Position numbers and translations under genes: made by a program. The notes beneath the pieces are model-generated. The model was not told the origin of the DNA and did no database searches. It saw only the letters and a list, made by a program, of their open reading frames with translations. A stretch of DNA of 64,000 bases from Ga0077555 sp963761475 (GTDB lineage Bacteria > Pseudomonadota > Alphaproteobacteria > Rhizobiales > Hyphomicrobiaceae). This document shows positions 1-8,413 of this stretch, piece after piece (the first letter of the stretch is position 1; each line of letters opens with the position of its first letter). Location of the stretch: positions 806,001 to 870,000 of the forward strand of contig CAVXGT010000019.1 in the NCBI GenBank assembly GCA_963761475.1, given 5' to 3'.

Positions 1-261
1 ATCCATATCGGCATGGGTCGTCACAACGGGATCGAAGAGGTAGCGGAATCGCGTGGCGGCGTCGGGCGGCGTGGAGGCTGCAAAGAGCTCGGCTGCATGG
101 CGCGCGGGGTCGATCGGTTCGAGCCGGCAGAAGCGGCCATCGAGGACCGTCCGTTGAGGGAGCTTGGCGGGGCCTGCGTTGGCGAGGCGCGGTCCGATCG
201 GCAGGCCCGTTTCGGGATCGGTTTCGCGTGGGATTTGCTGATCATGGAGATAGATCGTCAC
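1..261 (-). CDS. GNAT-family N-acetyltransferase, N-terminal part (cut by window start)
   Basis: An open frame of 87 codons runs off the left edge, so only the N-terminus is visible. It contains VLDGRFCRLEPIDPARHAAE followed by LFAAS and RFRYLF, which is the typical opening of the RimJ/RimL-like GNAT acetyltransferases that start with a short variable leader and then a beta strand of the form GRxVRLEPL. The start chosen is the GTG at 259-261. It overlaps the TGA stop of the upstream dehydrogenase gene (GTGA), which implies translational coupling. The acetyl-CoA binding motif lies outside the window, so the substrate cannot be judged. The family call is by recall of the motif pattern. Confidence 0.7.
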   Translation of the reverse strand, partial: MTIYLHDQQIPRETDPETGLPIGPRLANAGPAKLPQRTVLDGRFCRLEPIDPARHAAELFAASTPPDAATRFRYLFDPVVTTHADMD

Positions 262-1010
262 AGCGCAAAGCCTCCGTCGACGAAGAAGGACTGGCCGGTG
301 GTGAAGCCGCTCTCGTCGGAGGCAAGGTAGACGGCGATGTGGGCGACCTCCTCGGCGGTGCCGAGACGACCCATGGGCTGGCGGGCGATGAACATCTGAC
401 GCGCCTTCTCGACACCGCCGACCTCCTTGCCAAGCGCTGCGATGCGGTCGTCGAGGGAGGGCGATTGAATGGTGCCGGGGCAGATGCAATTGCAGCGTAC
501 GCCCTTGCCGACGAAGTCGAAGGCAACGGCCTTGGTGAGGCCGACGACGGCTGCCTTGGTGGCGGTGTAGACGTAGCGGTTGGCGACGGCCTTGGACGGT
601 CCGGCGCCGGAGGCCATGTTGATGATGGCGCCTTTGCCCTTGTCTAGCATGGCCGGCAGAAATGCCTGGATGCCGCGGTGCATGGACTTGACGTTGAGGT
701 CGAAGGAGAAGTCCCAGTCCTTCTCCGAGCAGTGCAGGGCGTCGCCGTGATGCACGAAGCCGCCGCAGTTGAAAAGGATGTCGACGGTGCCGACGCGCTT
801 GGCCATGGCGTTGACGGCGGATGTGTCGAGGAGGTCAAGCTGCAGGCACTCGGTAACGCCTGCTTCCTTTAGGCCTGCCATGCGCTCGAGGCTCAGGTCA
901 GTGGCGATGACGCGGGCGCCCTCGCGCGCGAAGGCCAGCGCCGTGGCGCGGCCAATGCCGGCGCCGGAGGCCGTGCAGAACGCAGTTTTCCCCTTGAGCC
1001 TATCGGCCAT
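258..1010 (-). CDS. SDR-family oxidoreductase, BDH2 / 2-keto-3-deoxy-fuconate dehydrogenase-like
   Basis: Classical short-chain dehydrogenase of 250 residues, predicted cytoplasmic and NAD-dependent. The Rossmann motif reads TASGAGIG near the N-terminus. The active site shows Ser in NMASGAG and the Tyr/Lys pair in YTATK, followed by CPGTIQSPS. The C-terminus is FFVDGGFAL. The segment FNCGGFVHHGDALHCSEKDW closely recalls mammalian BDH2 (type 2 R-beta-hydroxybutyrate dehydrogenase) and bacterial 2-keto-3-deoxy-L-fuconate dehydrogenases. The exact substrate is therefore open between a short hydroxy acid and a sugar acid. I start at the ATG at 1010 because the upstream in-frame extension has no family similarity. 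The GTG of the acetyltransferase gene overlaps its stop codon. Confidence 0.85.
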   Translation of the reverse strand: MADRLKGKTAFCTASGAGIGRATALAFAREGARVIATDLSLERMAGLKEAGVTECLQLDLLDTSAVNAMAKRVGTVDILFNCGGFVHHGDALHCSEKDWDFSFDLNVKSMHRGIQAFLPAMLDKGKGAIINMASGAGPSKAVANRYVYTATKAAVVGLTKAVAFDFVGKGVRCNCICPGTIQSPSLDDRIAALGKEVGGVEKARQMFIARQPMGRLGTAEEVAHIAVYLASDESGFTTGQSFFVDGGFAL

Positions 1011-1317
1011 GACGTCGTCTCCCGTTGGCGCGGCTTCGCCGCTGAGTTGGCGGATCGGAGCGGAGCATACACACGCGGGGGCGGGAGCGCGATGGTGGTC
1101 GGTGAGAGGCGTCGGGCTCAATGGTGGGGTCAGGACGCTTCCGGAAACGCAGCGCCACTATTGCCGCGGCGCCACGCCTGGGCGGTATTCGTCCGCAAGG
1201 GGCTGAGGGGGCATGCGGTTTGCTCTGGCGCTTAGCCACGAGTTGGGCAATCTGGGCGAGGCGGGCAGCTTCGTTTGTTGCCACGTGCCTTTTGCACCTT
1301 TCATGGGGATCACACAC
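1011..1317. other. Intergenic region without a convincing gene
   Basis: This lies between the divergent starts of the dehydrogenase gene and the small secreted protein gene, so it should hold the promoters of both. Frames that are open here on both strands have arginine/proline-rich translations without family character and look like GC-rich noise. No clear hairpin or sigma-70 pair was found. Confidence 0.4.
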
Positions 1318-1659
1318 ATGGCTCGACGCGTGTCTGGTTTGGCACTCGCTGGCGCTCTTGGTGTCCTGATCGCTTCGGCTGGGCTGGTCGGGCCGGCCTC
1401 GGCACAAGCCAAGGGGAAGTCGGGCGGGACCTGCGTGAACAAGGCCGCCAGCGGCACCAATACGACCAAGGATGGCGCCATGTTCCAGGCTTGGGAGGCG
1501 GTGCTGCAGGCGACGGACTGGGGCTCATGGGCGACATTCATGGGCAGCGGCGCCAAGGTCGGCACGGCGCCCGGCTACCGGGTATCCAACGTCAAATCTA
1601 AATGCGGCAAGGGCGGCATCGGCTTCAGCTGCAAGATGCAGGCGACGCTGTGCAAGTAG
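1318..1659 (+). CDS. Small secreted cysteine-containing protein, unknown function
   Basis: A 113-residue protein with a clear Sec signal peptide: positively charged MARR, a hydrophobic stretch (LALAGALGVLIASAGLV) and a cleavage-like GPASAQA. The mature part of about 80 residues has four cysteines (TCVNK, KSKCGK, FSCKM, TLCK), enough for two disulfides, and a Trp-rich centre (AWEAVLQATDWGSWATFM). I recognise no family. An in-frame ATG 15 bases upstream is possible, but the ATG at 1318 places the charged n-region directly at the start. It stands alone between divergent and convergent neighbours. Periplasmic or extracellular location is inferred from the signal peptide only. Confidence 0.65.
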   Translation: MARRVSGLALAGALGVLIASAGLVGPASAQAKGKSGGTCVNKAASGTNTTKDGAMFQAWEAVLQATDWGSWATFMGSGAKVGTAPGYRVSNVKSKCGKGGIGFSCKMQATLCK

Positions 1660-1852
1660 GGTGGGGCACTTGTTGAAGTGCGCTCGGTGCGGCTGCATCG
1701 CTTGAGGCGAACTCGTCGAGGGTTCGCCGAGAGTGTGTTCGCGTCAAATGGAAACGAGACCGTTTGCGTCAGCGCGCTCCGGGTCATTGTTTTCGAGACT
1801 GATCCACGCCTTCAGGGGCAGCGAGGGTGCCTCCACCTCGGCTGATCAGATT

Positions 1853-3004
1853 CTATAGCTTCACGACCTGGGCCTCGGGGGGATCAACTTCGGTGTCGTT
1901 GGCGGGCTGCTCCGCACGCAGAGGCATCAGAGGTGGCAGCAGTTTCCCGGCGAGATCGACCGTGGCGCGCTTGCCAACAGCATCATGCGCTTCCTTGAGC
2001 CACCAGCCCGTCTCGTCGCGACCGGAATTGTGGAGATGGCTGATCAGGGCGCGCTCGGGGCGCATTTTAGAGTCCGGGGGTAGCGCCTCGACATGGCGGC
2101 CGGCCTCGATCAGATGAAAGCGGTGACGGCCAATGCGTTCGCCGCGCGTGCGGGGCGGGCGGCTCCGCCAAGTCGTGCGCGGCGGATAATCGCGCGCGAG
2201 GGCTGCGATCTCCATGATGTCGCGGACCAAGGGCTGGGTGAAGGTGACACGGCTCACCTCACTGGCGATTTCGCGGGCGGAGCGTGGCCGGGCGGGGTTC
2301 TCGATTGGATTCAGGAGCACCAGCAGCGTGTCGCCGATCGGGCTTTCGTCCGCCAGCGTGACGAGGTCGGGGTTGGCCGAGAAGCCGCCGTCCCAATAGA
2401 GGCGGCCGTCGATTTCGACGGCATGATGGACCTGGGGTAGGCAGGCGGAGGCGAGCACGGCCTCGACGGTGATCTCGTGGCGGCGGAAAAGTCGCGGACG
2501 GGCGGTTGCCACATCGGTGGCGGCGATCAGGAGCTCGGGTCCTTGGCTCGAACGCAAGACCTCGAAATCGATGTGGGCTGCGAGCAGCTTGCGCATCGGA
2601 TCGAAACCCAACGGATTGAAATCATAAGGTGAGAGAAGGGTCGCCATCTGGCCGACGGTCTGCGAGCGGCTCATGCCGTAGAGAAACGGGTTGAGGCGAA
2701 GAAGATCGGGGACGCCGGCCTCTATGACGGCCTCCCAGATGCCGCGGAGTGCGTCACGAGCGCCAGCGCGGCCACCTTTGGCGAGGCCCGATGCGAGGGC
2801 GACGGCGTTGACGGCGCCGGCAGAGGTGCCCGAGAGCCAGCCAAAGGCGATATCGCCTTCGTCGAGCAGACGGTCGAGCACGCCCCAGGTGAAGGCGCCG
2901 TGGGCACCGCCACCCTGCAACGCCAGATTGAGGCGCCTGGTCTTGTCTGATGATTTGAACACTTGGGGGTCCCCCTCCACCAAAGCGTCGAAGTGCGACA
3001 GCAC
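1853..3004 (-). CDS. Patatin-like phospholipase family protein
   Basis: A 383-residue patatin-domain acyl hydrolase. It has the oxyanion-hole motif GGGAHGAF (residues 31-38), the nucleophile elbow GTSAG with Ser61, and the catalytic Asp205 in DGGF, so the Ser-Asp dyad is complete. After the patatin domain (about residues 25-250) there is a basic stretch rich in RPPRTRGER and a C-terminal tail that may associate with membranes. Bacterial relatives of this group hydrolyse acyl esters of phospholipids or storage lipids. The start lies 16 bases downstream of the stop of the B12-type ABC ATPase on the same strand, so it is probably transcribed as the last gene of that operon. Whether it has a role in corrinoid uptake is unknown. 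Confidence 0.85.
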   Translation of the reverse strand: MLSHFDALVEGDPQVFKSSDKTRRLNLALQGGGAHGAFTWGVLDRLLDEGDIAFGWLSGTSAGAVNAVALASGLAKGGRAGARDALRGIWEAVIEAGVPDLLRLNPFLYGMSRSQTVGQMATLLSPYDFNPLGFDPMRKLLAAHIDFEVLRSSQGPELLIAATDVATARPRLFRRHEITVEAVLASACLPQVHHAVEIDGRLYWDGGFSANPDLVTLADESPIGDTLLVLLNPIENPARPRSAREIASEVSRVTFTQPLVRDIMEIAALARDYPPRTTWRSRPPRTRGERIGRHRFHLIEAGRHVEALPPDSKMRPERALISHLHNSGRDETGWWLKEAHDAVGKRATVDLAGKLLPPLMPLRAEQPANDTEVDPPEAQVVKL

Positions 3005-3020
3005 TGAAGCTGTTGCGGGC

Positions 3021-3797
3021 TCACTCCTTCGGCGACAGCGGGATGATGGCTGGATACCCAGCCACCTGGCCTACTCCCATGCGTGCACCGAAGGCCGGAT
3101 CCAGGTGGGTTGCCACCATGACGTCCGCGGCCGGGCCCGAAGCGACGGTCGAGCCGTCCTTCAGCAACACGACATCATGGCAGAAGCGGGCCGCGAGAGA
3201 CAGATCATGCAACGCGATGACAACCGTGCGACCGTCGGCCGCGAGGCGGGAGAGGACCGCAAACAGGCCGAGGGCGTGGGCGGGGTCGAGGCCCGCGGTC
3301 GGTTCGTCGGCCAAAATGACGGCGGCCTGCTGGGCCAAAGCCCGGGCAACCAGGGCTCTGGCGAGCTCGCCGCCGGACAGTTCGGCTGCCGAGCGGTCAG
3401 CGAGCGCGAGGAGATCCATGTCTCGCAGGGCTGCCTCGACGGCGGCCTTGTCGGTGACGCCGTCTGCCTGACGCATGGCAGCCGTGTGCGGGAGGCGCCC
3501 CAGGGCGACGAGGTTGGCGACGGAAAGCGGCCAGTGCACGCGCCGGTCCTGCGGCAGATAGGCGAGGCGGCGGCCGAGTTCGGCGCGGCCGAAGGTGGTG
3601 ACGCAGCGCCCGTCGAGGCTGGCCTTGCCGGACGTCAATGGGATGAGGCCCGCCATCGCCTTCAGTAGGGTCGACTTGCCGGCGCCGTTGGGCCCGATGA
3701 TGCCGGTGATGCGGCCTGGTCCGGCCGTGAGTGACAGGCGGGCGAGTATCGGGCGGCCGGCAAGGGCGACGTCGACGGCGTGGACCTCGAGTTTCAT
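3021..3797 (-). CDS. btuD: Cobalamin-type ABC transporter ATP-binding protein
   Basis: A 258-residue ABC ATPase of the FecE/BtuD/HmuV group that energises corrinoid or iron-chelate import. Walker A is GPNGAGKST (residues 35-43), the signature is LSGGELARA, Walker B is VILADEPTAGLD, and the switch His is in ALHDLS. I place the start at 3797. Longer open reading upstream in this frame overlaps the permease and is not ATPase-like. The ATG overlaps the permease stop (ATGA). B12 is preferred over haem or siderophore because the whole operon sits behind a cobalamin riboswitch. Symbol assigned by this context. Confidence 0.85.
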   Translation of the reverse strand: MKLEVHAVDVALAGRPILARLSLTAGPGRITGIIGPNGAGKSTLLKAMAGLIPLTSGKASLDGRCVTTFGRAELGRRLAYLPQDRRVHWPLSVANLVALGRLPHTAAMRQADGVTDKAAVEAALRDMDLLALADRSAAELSGGELARALVARALAQQAAVILADEPTAGLDPAHALGLFAVLSRLAADGRTVVIALHDLSLAARFCHDVVLLKDGSTVASGPAADVMVATHLDPAFGARMGVGQVAGYPAIIPLSPKE

Positions 3798-4819
3798 GGT
3801 GCGAGCTCCTTGCGGGTCCGCAGCACCAACCACAGGAAGAACGGCGTGCCGACAAGGGCGGTGACGACGCCGAGACGCAGTTCGCCAGCGGGGGTCAGAA
3901 ATCTGAGGCCGATGTCGGCTGCGAGAACGAGGGCTGCGCCGCCGAGGAAACTCGGCAAGAGCAGGCGGGACGGCTGGTGGCCGGTTAGCGGGCGCAGGAG
4001 GTGTGGCACCACCAGGCCGACAAAGCCGATGGAGCCGGCGACGGCGGTAGCGGCGCCGACGGCGAGGGCTGCGCCGACGACGATTGCGAGCCTGAGGCGG
4101 CGGGCATCGATGCCGAGGTTGGTTGCGACGTCCTCGCCGAGGGAGAGGGCGTCGAGGGCAATTGCCTGGCGGAGCAGCAGCGCCGAGCCGGCTGCGATGA
4201 AGGGGCCAGCCAGCCAAACATGCGTGAGGCTGCGATCGGCGAGGGAACCCAGCAACCAATAGACAATCTCGACGGCGGCGAAGGGGTTGCGGGATGCGGA
4301 GAGCACGCCGGAAATGAGGGCTGCGGCGAGGCTCGAGATGGCGACGCCGGCCAGGATCAGGGTGAGCGCGCCGCCGCGCTCGCCGGCCAGCAAGAGCACG
4401 GCGAGAGTGGCTGCTAGCGCTCCGAGGAGGCCACCAAGAGGCAAAGCCAAGGGCAGGGCTGCTGCGGCGCCGGTGTGGATTGCGAGGACGGCACCGAGGC
4501 CGGCGCCACCGGAGATGCCGATCAGGCCTGGCTCGGCCAGAGGGTTCCTGAGATAGCCTTGCAGTACAGCGCCGGTGAGGCCGAGGGCGCCGCCCACGAG
4601 GAGGGCAAGAATGGTGCGGGGGAGGCGGATCTCAACCAGTATGAGTTCGGCTGCGCGGCGTGGAAATCCGATGCCGGCTGCGCCGACCAGCATGGAGATG
4701 AGGGCCAGGACTGCAACGAGACTGACGAGAGCGCCGAGGATACCGACGCTGCGCGGTCTGTCGGGGGCATCGCCTGCGCCGGCAGGCGGTGGGCTGGCTG
4801 ATGTGGCATTACCCGTCAT
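3794..4819 (-). CDS. btuC: Cobalamin-type ABC transporter permease (FecCD/BtuC family)
   Basis: A 341-residue polytopic inner-membrane permease with the FecCD-family layout. The sequence shows about ten hydrophobic segments, the family block LPRTILALLVGGALGLTGAV, then LRNPLAEPGLIGISGGAG, and near the end GFVGLVVPHLLR. That last block is the cytoplasmic coupling loop that contacts the ATPase. It overlaps its neighbours by ATGA on both sides (binding-protein stop upstream, ATPase start downstream), which indicates one mRNA. It is expected to move the corrinoid delivered by the binding protein across the inner membrane. Confidence 0.88.
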   Translation of the reverse strand: MTGNATSASPPPAGAGDAPDRPRSVGILGALVSLVAVLALISMLVGAAGIGFPRRAAELILVEIRLPRTILALLVGGALGLTGAVLQGYLRNPLAEPGLIGISGGAGLGAVLAIHTGAAAALPLALPLGGLLGALAATLAVLLLAGERGGALTLILAGVAISSLAAALISGVLSASRNPFAAVEIVYWLLGSLADRSLTHVWLAGPFIAAGSALLLRQAIALDALSLGEDVATNLGIDARRLRLAIVVGAALAVGAATAVAGSIGFVGLVVPHLLRPLTGHQPSRLLLPSFLGGAALVLAADIGLRFLTPAGELRLGVVTALVGTPFFLWLVLRTRKELAP

Positions 4820-5706
4820 GGCCGGACCGCGGGCGACAAGAGGCGGGCGCGGGCGGCGGCCAGATGCTCAACGGCGTCAGCGGCGTGAGGCGTGCCGCAC
4901 AACCATGTGCGCCAGGCGACCGTGATGGCGGCGCGACGTGCCATGACACGGGCCAGTACGGGATGCCTCAGATTGTCGGCGACGGCGGTGCGGTATTCAT
5001 CCTTCGGTCCGGTCAGCACGACAAGGTCCGGCGGATTGGCAGCAAGGGCCTCGAGGCCGATCTGGCCACCAGGGCCAAGCCCCAGTGCGGCGGCCTGATT
5101 GGAGAGGCCGGCAAGGCCGATGAGGGCGTCGGCGAGGGTGCCGGTGCCGGCGGACAAGCCGTTGACCTGGTAGACGAGGGCGCTTGGCCGTTCGCTGCTG
5201 GCAGGGTCGGGTCGACTGGCTGCGATGCGCTGGTCCATGCGCGCGAGCAGCGCTTCGCCATGTTCGGGCTCGCCTACAGCATCTGCAACCTTGCGGGTGG
5301 CGCGGCGAATGGCGTCGAGATCGTTGGCGAGGCCAATGCGGACCACACGCCGGCCGAGCCGCTCCAGGATCGAGACCGTCGCCGGCGTCGAGAACTCGCC
5401 CGCCAGCACCAGATCGGGATCAAAGGCGAGGACGTTTTCAGCTTCGCCACGGGTGACGGGAATATCGCGGGCTTTTTCAGCGGTGGCCGAAACGGATGGG
5501 TCGGCTGCGAGGTGGCTGACGGCCGCGATGCGCTGACGTGGCACGAGGTCGACGAGCAACTGGTCGGTGCACAAGTTCAACGAGACGATACGCTGCGGCT
5601 TGGCGGTGGCGGCGCCGGTGCTTGCCGCGTGCGGTTTCGGCACGAGGCAGCACATGAGCGCGGTAGCCGCGATCGCCGTTGCAAATCTCGCCGCCCTCCT
5701 GTGCAT
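4816..5706 (-). CDS. btuF: Periplasmic corrinoid-binding protein of the ABC importer
   Basis: A TroA/BtuF-type solute-binding protein of 296 residues with a Sec signal peptide (MHRRAARFATAIAATALMCC). Its fold motifs include RIVSLNLCTDQLLVDL, FDPDLVLAG and PPDLVVLTG, as in cobalamin- and siderophore-binding proteins with two lobes joined by a long helix. I start at 5706 rather than an earlier in-frame ATG because this start gives the signal peptide at once and has GAGG seven bases upstream. The signal peptide contains two cysteines (ACC-like MCC), but no clean lipobox. The gene overlaps the permease start by ATGA. The ligand is inferred from the riboswitch-controlled operon. Confidence 0.83.
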   Translation of the reverse strand: MHRRAARFATAIAATALMCCLVPKPHAASTGAATAKPQRIVSLNLCTDQLLVDLVPRQRIAAVSHLAADPSVSATAEKARDIPVTRGEAENVLAFDPDLVLAGEFSTPATVSILERLGRRVVRIGLANDLDAIRRATRKVADAVGEPEHGEALLARMDQRIAASRPDPASSERPSALVYQVNGLSAGTGTLADALIGLAGLSNQAAALGLGPGGQIGLEALAANPPDLVVLTGPKDEYRTAVADNLRHPVLARVMARRAAITVAWRTWLCGTPHAADAVEHLAAARARLLSPAVRP

Positions 5707-5750
5707 ATCGTTGCCTCGTTGGCATCTGCCGATCCGTGAGCCGATGCGCC

Positions 5751-7925
5751 TCACTCGCGGACCTTGATACCGTCATCGCCGCCGAAGGTCAGCTTCATGC
5801 CGGCGTAGGCGGCGATACCGGCTGTCTCAAAGCCGTGCACCTCCTGGTATTGGGCATCGAAAGCGTTCTCGATGCGGCCGAAGACCTGGATGCCCGGCGC
5901 CAGTTCGTAGCGTGCGGCAACGGTCGCAAGCCAGTAGTCGTCGAGGATGACGCGGCGGTTCTCGAAGAACGGCAGCTCGAAAGCGATGTCGTGGGTCCGT
6001 CCGTTGTAGGCCGCGGCCATGGTCAACGTGCCACGACCGTTGGCGAAGGCCATGGTGGCGTGGACGCGACCGGAATCGCGGGGGCGGCGGATTTCGGTCT
6101 GGCCGTTGTCGTCGAGTGCTTCAAGCCAGGTGTAATTGCTGCCGAGCGTCAGCCAGGGTGTCGGCCGCCATGTGGCCGCGAGCTCGACGCCTTTGCGGGT
6201 GCTCTCGCCGTCGAGGTTGGCCACCGTGGTGTTGAAGCCCTGGAAGCGGGTGACGATCTCGTTCGTGAGGTTGGAGCTGAAGTAAGTGGCGTCTAGGATG
6301 ACGGTGCCGCGGGCGAAGGTCAGTTCGAGGCCGGCGTCCCAGCCTTCACTCTGCTCGGCCTTGAGGTCGGGATTGGGGGTGAAGTTGGCGAATTGGCCGA
6401 ACTGCTCGATCATGGTCGGCAACTTGACGCCGGTCCCGTAACTGGCATGGGGGCGCACTCCCCATTCCCGGATGTTGAGCGAGGCCGTCGTGCGCCAGGT
6501 GGTGTAGTCGGCGAAGCTGTCGTTGTCGTCGTGGCGGACGTTGCCAGTGACGGTCAGGCGATTGAAGAGTTCGGCCCGGTACTCGGCGGCGGTCGCCAGG
6601 CGCTGGCGCTCGCGAGTGAGGTTGGCGCCCGTCACCTGATTGAAGGTCTCGGCTTCGTGTTCGAGGAGGCCGGTGAGGCTGTGGCGCAGGACGCCGGCGA
6701 GGGCGGGTGTGTCGAGGTGCAGCGTCGCCAGATACGAGCCGTTGCGCCGCTTGTTGTCGTTGCGGGCGTAGAATTCGCCGAAAAAGCCGATGTCGGTGTC
6801 TTCGAGGCGGGTCTCGGCGTAGTTGTAGGCGAGGCGATGTTCGAGGCGGCCGTCGAAGGTGAGCAGCTTGGCCTGTATGCCCGCCAGCCAGACGTTGGCT
6901 GCAAGGTGACTGAAACCGTCCACCTGACGGGATAGGCCTGTGCCAAACAGCAGGTCGTTGTCGCGATCGCCGCGCTTGTCGACATTGCGCAGGATGACAT
7001 CGAAGGAGAGGTCCTTGGTGGGCTGGATGCCACCCTTGAGGAGGAAGTTGCGGTGCTGGGACGCGTCGGTCTCGGTGCCGTCGCGGGCGATGTTGAAGCC
7101 GTTGGTGTTGCGCACCGAATAGGACATCAGGGCGTGGGCTTGGGCGTTGCCGCCCGACACGGAAAGGCCGCTCTCGACCGTCTTGTAGGAGCCCGCCTCG
7201 GCCCAGACCGTCGCCTTGGGCGGGCCGTTGCCGCGCTTGGTGATGACGTTGACGACGCCGCCGATGGCGCCGGAGCCATAGAGCCCGCTCTGGGTGCCGC
7301 GCACGACCTCGATGCGCTCGATCTGATCTGCGGGCAGGTTGGAGAAATCGAATTCGCCTGTGCCCGGCTGGTTGGCAACGATGCCGTCTATCAGCACGAG
7401 GGTGTGGTTGGCCTCGGCGCCTCGAATGCGCACCTGGGTCTGGCCGGCGCCGCTGCCGGCATGATTGACGGCAAGTCCGGGCAGGCTTCGCAGGGCTTCG
7501 GCTGCGTTGCTCACCTGGCTGTTGGCGAGGTCGGCGCTGGTCACCACGGTGACGGCGGAACCTATCGTTTCCGCGGGGTAGCCGCCGACATCGGTGGCAA
7601 GAGGTGCGCCCGTCTGTTGCTGCCGTGCGGCATCGCCGCCGCCGGCGATGGTGGTGGCGGTCTCGTTTGCAGTCGAAGTGTCTGCGGACGTTGCTGCCTG
7701 ATCGGATTGCTGTGCGGCGGGGAGGGGCTGCTGGGCCTGGGTAGCGGGCTTGGGCGCCGGCGCTGCCCGGGCGGGTTTCGACAGCGTTGCCCCCTCAATG
7801 ACGATGCCCGGCAGGTTCGTCTGGGCAGCGGCAGGTGTGGCGAGGGACAGCAAGGTTGTCGTCGTCGCCAGTATCAATGCCGAGGCGACAATTCGGGCGG
7901 TAGTGGCGGTAGAACGTCTGATCAT
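5751..7925 (-). CDS. btuB: TonB-dependent vitamin B12 outer-membrane receptor
   Basis: A 724-residue outer-membrane receptor. It has a signal peptide (about residues 1-34, ending AAAQ) and then a TonB-box-like PGIVIEGATL. An Ala/Pro/Gln/Thr-rich linker to about residue 110 is followed by the plug domain (VTVVTSADLANSQV, RIRGAEANHTLVLIDG, LPADQIERIEVVRGTQSGLYGSGAIGG is the plug end) and a 22-strand-type barrel ending in an aromatic-poor LTFGGDDGIKVRE. The plug resembles BtuB more than siderophore receptors. The low-complexity linker before the plug is longer than usual. It is the first gene of the operon and lies directly behind the cobalamin riboswitch, so cobalamin should repress it. Confidence 0.9.
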   Translation of the reverse strand: MIRRSTATTARIVASALILATTTTLLSLATPAAAQTNLPGIVIEGATLSKPARAAPAPKPATQAQQPLPAAQQSDQAATSADTSTANETATTIAGGGDAARQQQTGAPLATDVGGYPAETIGSAVTVVTSADLANSQVSNAAEALRSLPGLAVNHAGSGAGQTQVRIRGAEANHTLVLIDGIVANQPGTGEFDFSNLPADQIERIEVVRGTQSGLYGSGAIGGVVNVITKRGNGPPKATVWAEAGSYKTVESGLSVSGGNAQAHALMSYSVRNTNGFNIARDGTETDASQHRNFLLKGGIQPTKDLSFDVILRNVDKRGDRDNDLLFGTGLSRQVDGFSHLAANVWLAGIQAKLLTFDGRLEHRLAYNYAETRLEDTDIGFFGEFYARNDNKRRNGSYLATLHLDTPALAGVLRHSLTGLLEHEAETFNQVTGANLTRERQRLATAAEYRAELFNRLTVTGNVRHDDNDSFADYTTWRTTASLNIREWGVRPHASYGTGVKLPTMIEQFGQFANFTPNPDLKAEQSEGWDAGLELTFARGTVILDATYFSSNLTNEIVTRFQGFNTTVANLDGESTRKGVELAATWRPTPWLTLGSNYTWLEALDDNGQTEIRRPRDSGRVHATMAFANGRGTLTMAAAYNGRTHDIAFELPFFENRRVILDDYWLATVAARYELAPGIQVFGRIENAFDAQYQEVHGFETAGIAAYAGMKLTFGGDDGIKVRE

Positions 7926-8071
7926 GGCCTGCTCCTGCGTATGGGCAGGAAGGCCGCCGAAGGCAGACCGGCAATACGACGGCCGTGCGCGCGGCAGCTT
8001 CCTACGCGTTCACAGTCGCCACGACGGTCGTGTCCGCTCCCGCGCGCTCCCCGCACGCTGGATGGGCGACC

Positions 8072-8293
8072 CGTGCTGGCAGGTCTCCTGGCTCGCGGCT
8101 CTGGCGCCTCGACCGGCCTTCCCGATGGCGCCTTCAGGCGCAGTCAGTGGCACAAGTGGTCGAAAGGCTCGCCGCTTACAGTTGCGGGGGCAGCCGCGGT
8201 TTTGAACGTTTTCGGGTCTGGTCAAAGACCTCAGGCGCGCTCACCGCGTTCCCTTTTCACCCACTACCCCAAAAGATAGCAGGAACCGGCACG
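8072..8293 (-). promoter_or_regulatory. Cobalamin (adenosylcobalamin) riboswitch
   Basis: Read on the minus strand, the leader contains the diagnostic blocks in order: AAAAGGGAACGCGGTGAG, then GGCTGCCCCCGCAACTGTAA, GCGGCGAGCC, CCACTTGTGCCACTG, GGGAAGG, and the B12 box AGCCAGGAGACCTGCCAGC at about 8075-8093. The outer helix P1 closes with CGTGCCGG (8286-8293) against CCAGCACG (8072-8079), with one mismatch. About 146 bases separate the aptamer from the btuB start, room for an expression platform. The class is certain by motif. Control of all genes down to the lipase is inferred from spacing. Confidence 0.95.
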
Positions 8294-8413
8294 ATGGGGA
8301 TAACTAGCGCGGCGCGTTAGCTGGTTGTCAATCGCTGTTATGGCGTTTGGGAGCCGATTGGCTGGGGCTGTGGAGATAGGTTGCCACACCGGTCGCCGGC
8401 CGCAGTATGCCGG

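Noticed and set aside
1000..1565. Two long minus-strand open frames opposite the small secreted protein gene
   Set aside because: Their translations are Arg/Pro/Ser-rich without motifs and they overlap each other and a well-supported gene with a signal peptide.
2691..3668. A 325-codon plus-strand open frame opposite the patatin and ABC ATPase genes
   Set aside because: Both minus-strand genes have complete catalytic motifs. The plus-strand frame has none and spans their junction.
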